Assembly: GCA_949293915.1 (NCBI GenBank)
Contig: CASFFJ010000097.1
Coordinates: 1 to 11,153 of the forward strand
Direction of reading: 5' to 3'
Length of the DNA stretch: 11,153 nt
Source of the DNA: an uncultured Christensenella sp.
Lineage (GTDB): Bacteria > Bacillota > Clostridia > Christensenellales > UBA1242
Below, piece after piece: positions 7,204 through 11,153 of the stretch. Below the pieces are notes generated by a model. That model saw nothing but the letters and a program-made list of their open reading frames with translations, was not told the origin of the DNA and did not search any database. A program made the position numbers and the translations under genes. Every line of letters starts with the position of its first letter. The first letter of the stretch is position 1.

Positions 7204-7233
7204 TTGTCACAATTCTTTTAATTTTTCCATAAG
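7204..7233 (+). promoter_or_regulatory. weak candidate promoter of the ferritin-like gene
   Basis: TTGTCA (7204-7209), an 18-nt spacer, then CATAAG (7228-7233). The -10 box is poor because it lacks both terminal T residues. The implied start near 7240 would give a 10-nt leader beginning at the ribosome site, the same arrangement as at lysS, which is the main reason to list it. Confidence 0.35.
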
Positions 7234-7240
7234 AAAAATA

Positions 7241-7245
7241 GGGGG
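7241..7245 (+). promoter_or_regulatory. Shine-Dalgarno site that sets the ferritin-like start
   Basis: AGGGGGAAATATG: a purine-only site four bases before the ATG at 7250. It favours this start over the in-frame ATG at 7166, whose extra 28 codons are low-complexity AT sequence with no ribosome site and would overlap the candidate promoter. Confidence 0.65.
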
Positions 7246-7249
7246 AAAT

Positions 7250-7759
7250 ATGAAAGATATCGAAGTGAGAGTAAATAAACCTTATCCAAAGATTGTAGCT
7301 ACTAGTGATGACTTTTCTATTGTGGCGGTATTAAAAAATTTAGCATCTAGCAGAACGAGTGAAATGAGTGCAGTGTTGCAGTATATTTATCAATCAGTTG
7401 TTGCTGATGCTACCAACGAAGAAATAGCGGACATTTTAGAAGAGATAGCTATTGTTGAGATGACACACCTTGATATGTTGATGCACGCTATAACAGATTT
7501 TGGAGGACGTCCAAAATATGAAGATAGTAGAGGAAATACATATACAGCGCAATATATAAATTACACACCAAAATTGAGCGAAATGTTAGACAATAATATT
7601 GTAGCAGAAAAAAAAGCCATTGATGATTACAAAATGGCTATTTCAAAGGTAAATAATGAAAGTTTAAAAGAATTGTTTGCGCGCATTATTGAAGATGAAG
7701 AACGCCACATAGAAGTGTTTAAATATTTGCGTGACAGTGTCCAATTTTTAGCAATTTAA
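7250..7759 (+). CDS. ferritin-like di-iron protein (rubrerythrin/bacterioferritin-type)
   Basis: 169 aa, a four-helix bundle expected to bind two metal ions in the cytoplasm. The ligands can be seen in the classic order: E38 in helix A (TSEMSAVLQYIYQ), the ExxH pair E70 and H73 in helix B (IAIVEMTHLDML), E120 in helix C (NIVAEKKAIDDY) and the second ExxH pair E150 and H153 in helix D (IIEDEERHIEVF). A loop with TDFGGRPKY (82-90) joins helices B and C, as in small clostridial members. There is no rubredoxin CxxC domain, so it is not a full rubrerythrin, and no haem methionine can be assigned. The role is probably iron or manganese handling or peroxide defence; the exact reaction cannot be read from sequence. 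It is divergent from the metal-ion ATPase and its stop abuts the stop of the PRC-barrel gene with no gap. Confidence 0.87.
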   Translation: MKDIEVRVNKPYPKIVATSDDFSIVAVLKNLASSRTSEMSAVLQYIYQSVVADATNEEIADILEEIAIVEMTHLDMLMHAITDFGGRPKYEDSRGNTYTAQYINYTPKLSEMLDNNIVAEKKAIDDYKMAISKVNNESLKELFARIIEDEERHIEVFKYLRDSVQFLAI

Positions 7760-8467
7760 TTATTTTAAATACAGCATAAGTTCACGAATTTTACCATATT
7801 TTTTAATTTCTTTTAAATTCTTTTTTGTAATGGTTGCGTGTGATTTTATTAATAATTCGTTATTGAAATTAAAAATATCTTTTGTGCAAATTCTGCCGAG
7901 CAAAAAGTCTGTATTTTGTACATTTTTTGGCGTTTCTACTGGAACAACATTAGGGCTTGGTTGAATTTCAGCAGTTTGCACTTCTTCATTTTTAAATATT
8001 TTAGGACTAATTTTTGTTTTAAATTTATTTAAGTTGATTTTTTCAGTATTGTCATAAAAAATGACAGTATTTTTTCCGCACGTGGCTAATAAAGAAATAG
8101 GTAATGTTGTGTTTTCTAACGACAACTTTTCGCATAAAAATTTTTCATTCATACTTATTTCTTTGACAATGCCTAAATATTCGCCATTGATAGAGTACAC
8201 TTTTGAATTGATAGGAGCGGATAACAAATCAGTCTCTTCCACTTTTAAAGATACTGCTTGATTGTTTTTTACGGTGATTGCGTTCTTGCCAACGCGATAA
8301 ATATTTTTGCTTGGCAGAATATAACGAGTATCATTTTCGCCAATCAATTCAAGTGAGATAAGGCGTTTTAATTTTTTGTCAAAATATAGTTTGTCCACTT
8401 TGCCGATAAGTTCTCCCTCATATAACGACAATACTGATAAAGATAAAAATTCATTACAATAATACAT
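7760..8467 (-). CDS. PRC-barrel domain protein, two barrels plus a C-terminal motif
   Basis: 235 aa, no signal or membrane segment. Residues 7-68 (LSLYEGELIGKVDKLYFDKKLKRLISLEL start the first unit) and 80-138 (containing NGEYLGIVKEI and LENTTLPISLL) are two PRC-barrel repeats of the kind found in YlmC/YmxH and RimM. A Pro/Glu/Val-rich linker (about 139-187) leads to FLLGRICTKDIFNF and ITKKNLKEIKKYGKIRELML (188-232), a compact C-terminal unit that reminds me of the barrel-sandwich repeats of RNA polymerase beta-prime; that likeness is tentative. PRC barrels mediate protein or RNA contacts; the target here is unknown. The start at 8467 is supported by AGAGGT (8477-8472) four bases upstream. 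It ends exactly where the convergent ferritin-like gene ends, and shares a 137-nt divergent region with the lipoprotein gene. Confidence 0.82.
   Translation of the reverse strand: MYYCNEFLSLSVLSLYEGELIGKVDKLYFDKKLKRLISLELIGENDTRYILPSKNIYRVGKNAITVKNNQAVSLKVEETDLLSAPINSKVYSINGEYLGIVKEISMNEKFLCEKLSLENTTLPISLLATCGKNTVIFYDNTEKINLNKFKTKISPKIFKNEEVQTAEIQPSPNVVPVETPKNVQNTDFLLGRICTKDIFNFNNELLIKSHATITKKNLKEIKKYGKIRELMLYLK
8046..8075 (+). terminator. possible plus-strand terminator inside the PRC-barrel gene
   Basis: TGTCAT (8050-8055), a five-A loop and ATGACA (8061-8066) form a perfect stem that extends with A-U and G-U pairs to 8046-8070 and runs into a T run to 8075. It would stop plus-strand transcripts leaving the ferritin-like gene, 290 nt past its stop and antisense to the PRC gene. 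The stem is GC-poor and the distance is long. Confidence 0.35.
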
Positions 8468-8498
8468 AACTACCTCTAAAATAATTTACGCTTAATGT

Positions 8499-8514
8499 AA
8501 TTCAAATATGAATT
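8499..8514. promoter_or_regulatory. inverted repeat upstream of the PRC-barrel gene, possible operator
   Basis: AATTCA, four bases, TGAATT: a perfect 6-bp inverted repeat. On the minus strand it overlaps TTCATA (8512-8507), a poor -35 box set 18 nt from TAAATT (8488-8483), a poor -10 box for the PRC gene. A small dimeric repressor could bind there, but AT-rich sequence makes such repeats by chance. Confidence 0.25.
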
Positions 8515-8554
8515 TTGTTAAATTAATATAAATATTAATTTTTGTCTAAATTGT

Positions 8555-8583
8555 TTGATTTATGTCGCATATTTGGGTATAAT
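8555..8583 (+). promoter_or_regulatory. sigma-70-type promoter of the repeat lipoprotein
   Basis: TTGATT (8555-8560), a 17-nt spacer, then a perfect TATAAT (8578-8583). The expected start near 8590 gives a leader of about 15 nt. It rules out the in-frame ATG at 8542, which would lie upstream of the transcript start. Confidence 0.75.
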
Positions 8584-8604
8584 AAAATAAAGGTAATAGG
8601 GGTT

Positions 8605-10968
8605 ATGAAAAAATTAAAGATTTTTATTTTAATATTTTGTTTAATGCTACCATGTATTTTTGTAGCGTGCAATAATACTAATAAAAACACATTATCTACT
8701 CCTAGCGGACTGGTTGTAAATTCGGGTGGTAAAATAGTTTTTGAACGTGTAAAAAATGAAGAATATTATGTAATCAACGTTGATGATTTTTCAATCAAAG
8801 TGTTCCCAAAAACAAATGACAATGTCGAATTATATTCAGTTAATAATAAAAACTATTTAGAATACGATGCATCAAAAGTGTTTACTTTGGGCGAAAGTTA
8901 TTCTATTAAAGTGCGCGCGTGTGGGGAGAAAAAAAAGGATAGTGAGTATTCTTCGCCCGTGTCATACACACATACTATGCCAATAGACAAGCCTACAAAT
9001 GTGCAAATCAATAATCTCACTCTCACTTGGGATGTTGTAGAGAACGCTAGTTATTATCGCGTGAAAGTAGTTACTCCTACAAACAATGTTTTGACCGATG
9101 ATAGTGAAACGATTGCTTCTCTTGATTTGCCAGAATATCAATTTAGTATAAACAAATTTGATTTTGCCTCTATTTTGACAACTGTTGGCGAATATAAATT
9201 TTATATAAACGCTTATGGAATGAATAGTAATTATTTAGCCAGCGGTTATACAACCAAAATTGTTTATACCCACAAAAAGACACTTGAAACACCTAGTAAT
9301 GTGGCGGTATACAAAATTAATGAATATGATGCCACAAAAGAACAATATGTTGACAACTTGCATATGACAGCAGTTATTGACAGTTTTGCCAATGCAGTCA
9401 CAATCAATGCGGACAACTCATCAATTCGTGTCGAATTAAATGGCACAAATAGTGCGATAAGTTTAGACAATAATATTTTAGATGTTAACTTAAATTTACT
9501 TTTCAACAATAATTACAATGAATTGACTACATACAAATTTAGTATTCAAGCAAATTATGTATCTAATCAAAAATATTATGATGATTCTAACTATTCTTTA
9601 GATGTATATCATACTAATTTTGCCACAATCAGTGCGCCTAATATTAGTGTGGAATACAACAGCCAAATTGGCTCTAATATAGCTGTATGGAGTGTGGCGA
9701 GTGAATATCAAGATTTTATTGCTGGATATAAAATATACATACACAAGTCAACTGGTGTGGAATGTGAAACAGTTGGTGCTGATACATTGAGTCGAATTTT
9801 AACAGATGATGATTTATCAATAACTGTGCAAGCGATAGGTAAAGGTAATTATTTGTCTAGTGCGTTAAGCGAAACTGTGTCTAGATTTAGTGAATCTTTG
9901 GACACATCAATTAACTTCAGAATATCTAATAGTACAATATCTTGGACATCGGTTGCCAATAGTTACATTATAGAGATAGATGATCAGGTGGTGGTTGTGA
10001 CCGAACCACAAATAGATATAACTACACTTGACTTGTCTCTTGGTCAAAAGACACTAAAAGTTATCATTTCAATTGATGGTTATATCCCAATTATAAAAAG
10101 TTATGATTTTAACTATTCAATCACATTAGCGACGCCTAACAAAATCTATTTTGATGGTACTAATCCGTATTTATTGAAGTTTGATAAAGTGAATAATGCA
10201 ATAGGTTATTATGTATATTTAAATGATGAAAAGATTGAAAAATTATTCACAAATACATCTATCAATTTATCAGAATATATCATTAAAGCAGGGGAATATG
10301 CCAATTATACTGTAAGAGTTCAAGCGGTGGCGGATAAATATAGCGGATATAATGATAGTTCGCTCAGTGCGGGTGTAACTATTGCACATTATAAAGTTTT
10401 AGATATGCCAGAATTCAAAAAAGATAGTATGGACAACAACGCACCAATTGAGAAAAAAATAAATGGCGGAGCAACTAAATATTATTTGTATTTTTATGGT
10501 GTTAGTGATGCTGAAACTTATGAAATTATGATTAATTTCAACAAAATCACTATATTAAACGACAATCGTAGCGAATTGTATGAGGTGGATATAACAGATT
10601 ATTTGTCTACTGCCAATAGCTATACAATAACTATTCGTGCATTACCAAATGAATTGTCTAATATTAAACCTAGTGAAAAAAATAGTTACGAATATGAATT
10701 ACGCTTACAATTAAATCAAGTGACCAACATTAAAGTGGTTGAAAATGAAGGTATATATACACTATCGTTTGATTTACAAGACAATGCAAAAAATTATAGC
10801 GTACGAATCATCAAAGTCAATGATAATGAATATAAAGATTATCTAAGTGAGTTAGGATTATCAAATATTTTCCCTACAGTAAGCGCTATAAATATCACAG
10901 AATATTTAAAGCAAGCAGGTTTATATCAAATTTATGTTACCGCCAAAGCAGACACAACTGGCGGATAG
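8605..10968 (+). CDS. surface lipoprotein of tandem fibronectin/Ig-like repeats, ended by an in-frame TAG
   Basis: 787 aa from the ATG at 8605, chosen because it begins the signal peptide, follows AGGTAATAGGGG and lies just after the promoter. Residues 1-22 are a lipoprotein signal: KKLK, a hydrophobic core, then the lipobox FVAC with Cys22 as the lipidated residue. The protein would be anchored to the outside of the membrane. The rest is about eight beta-sandwich repeats of 80-110 aa, starting near 30, 127, 227, 341, 431, 508, 599 and 703. Each tends to open with a (L/I)xxPxN-like turn, then a TWDxVENAxYYxV-type strand pair (clear at 141-153, 446-457, 525-538) and to close with YxIxVxAxxxxxxYxxSxxS. 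This is the pattern of fibronectin type III-like repeats that bind partners or act as spacers. No catalytic domain is visible. The frame breaks at TAG 10966-10968 inside repeat 8 and continues beyond. Confidence 0.85.
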   Translation: MKKLKIFILIFCLMLPCIFVACNNTNKNTLSTPSGLVVNSGGKIVFERVKNEEYYVINVDDFSIKVFPKTNDNVELYSVNNKNYLEYDASKVFTLGESYSIKVRACGEKKKDSEYSSPVSYTHTMPIDKPTNVQINNLTLTWDVVENASYYRVKVVTPTNNVLTDDSETIASLDLPEYQFSINKFDFASILTTVGEYKFYINAYGMNSNYLASGYTTKIVYTHKKTLETPSNVAVYKINEYDATKEQYVDNLHMTAVIDSFANAVTINADNSSIRVELNGTNSAISLDNNILDVNLNLLFNNNYNELTTYKFSIQANYVSNQKYYDDSNYSLDVYHTNFATISAPNISVEYNSQIGSNIAVWSVASEYQDFIAGYKIYIHKSTGVECETVGADTLSRILTDDDLSITVQAIGKGNYLSSALSETVSRFSESLDTSINFRISNSTISWTSVANSYIIEIDDQVVVVTEPQIDITTLDLSLGQKTLKVIISIDGYIPIIKSYDFNYSITLATPNKIYFDGTNPYLLKFDKVNNAIGYYVYLNDEKIEKLFTNTSINLSEYIIKAGEYANYTVRVQAVADKYSGYNDSSLSAGVTIAHYKVLDMPEFKKDSMDNNAPIEKKINGGATKYYLYFYGVSDAETYEIMINFNKITILNDNRSELYEVDITDYLSTANSYTITIRALPNELSNIKPSEKNSYEYELRLQLNQVTNIKVVENEGIYTLSFDLQDNAKNYSVRIIKVNDNEYKDYLSELGLSNIFPTVSAINITEYLKQAGLYQIYVTAKADTTGG

Positions 10969-11153
10969 TATGCGGATAGTGATGAATCGAGCGAGTATGC
11001 TGAGGTCAATAAATTAAACACTCTTACTACGCCAACACAAATTGGATTTAATAAAGAGATTTCAGATAAAGAATTTTATGTCCGTTGGCAAGGGGATGAA
11101 AATGCAGATTATTACATCATAAAAGTTACTGACCCTAATGGCGAAATGCAAGA
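10969..11153 (+). pseudogene. in-frame continuation of the repeat lipoprotein after the TAG, cut by window edge
   Basis: The 61 codons after the stop stay open in the same frame to the window edge. They complete repeat 8 (ADSDESSEYAEVNKL, like the SEYSSPVS ending of repeat 1) and open a ninth repeat (TLTTPTQIGF, then FYVRWQGDENADYYIIKV, matching the TWDVVENASYYRVKV pattern at 141-155). No start codon with a ribosome site lies nearby, so this piece is unlikely to be a separate gene. Either the lipoprotein is truncated by a nonsense change, the TAG is sometimes read through, or the base is a sequence error. Confidence 0.75.

Larger units (their letters stand above)
6943..7249. other. extremely AT-rich divergent intergenic region
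   Basis: 307 nt between the ATPase and the ferritin-like gene. Positions 7050-7167 (118 nt) contain no G or C, and 7050-7199 contain only one G. The region is built of A and T tracts and includes the 29-bp tandem repeat annotated separately. The ATPase promoter sits at its left end and a weak ferritin promoter at its right end. No hairpin with a GC stem, no RNA gene and no DnaA-box cluster was seen. Repeated A tracts make intrinsic curvature or binding of a nucleoid protein plausible, by inference only. Confidence 0.8.

Noticed and set aside
7166..7249. A longer ferritin-like protein starting at 7166
   Set aside because: The extra 28 residues come from AT-only sequence, no ribosome site precedes that ATG, and AGGGGG sits just before the ATG at 7250.
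8542..8604. A longer lipoprotein start at 8542
   Set aside because: It would place 21 residues before a classic lipoprotein signal and lies upstream of and across the promoter TTGATT-17-TATAAT.
10966..10968. Genome-wide reassignment of TAG to an amino acid
   Set aside because: TAG ends lysS at the normal length with gpsA starting across it, and the sequence after it in that frame is not coding-like (AGG codons, then more stops).

Overview
The window is an AT-rich piece of a bacterial chromosome. It reads with ordinary codons: Trp is TGG, no TGA occurs inside a gene, and TAA and TAG both serve as stops. The low-GC base usage, the lipoprotein signal with lipobox, the Ig-like/fibronectin-like repeat lipoprotein, the small ferritin-like protein, the double PRC-barrel protein and the CtpE-type P-type ATPase together suggest an uncultured low-GC Firmicutes lineage, most likely a host-associated clostridium-like one. 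That placement is inference. No tRNA, rRNA, CRISPR array, transposase or phage gene was seen.

Layout: (1) 1-2061, minus strand: a two-gene operon of lysS (class II lysyl-tRNA synthetase) followed by gpsA (glycerol-3-phosphate dehydrogenase, cut by the window edge), overlapping by 11 nt. (2) 2273-3340, plus: a protein whose C-terminal half resembles the DisA/diadenylate-cyclase nucleotide-binding fold with altered catalytic motifs, divergent from lysS across about 210 nt holding one good promoter for each. (3) 3344-3607, minus: a small coiled-coil protein. (4) 3714-4562, plus: an unrecognised protein whose end overlaps, convergently, (5) 4543-6942, minus: a ten-helix P-type cation ATPase. The ATPase's probable terminator lies inside the coding region of gene 4. 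(6) 6943-7249: an extremely AT-rich divergent spacer with a 29-bp tandem repeat. (7) 7250-7759, plus: a di-iron ferritin-like protein, abutting (8) 7760-8467, minus: a PRC-barrel protein. (9) 8605 to the window end, plus: a lipoprotein of about nine repeated beta-sandwich domains whose frame is broken by one TAG at 10966-10968 but stays open to the edge.

No single pathway joins these genes; most stand alone or in opposed pairs. Two properties recur. Four promoters can be read with exact 17-nt spacers, and they predict 5' leaders of only 0 to about 16 nt, including one that would start exactly on the ATG of the ATPase. Convergent genes are also packed so tightly (gap of 3 nt, gap of 0 nt, overlap of 20 nt) that terminators must sit inside the opposite gene. 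The strongest leads for new biology are the DisA-like protein with non-canonical motifs, the loss of the motif 3 arginine in LysS, and the broken repeat lipoprotein.
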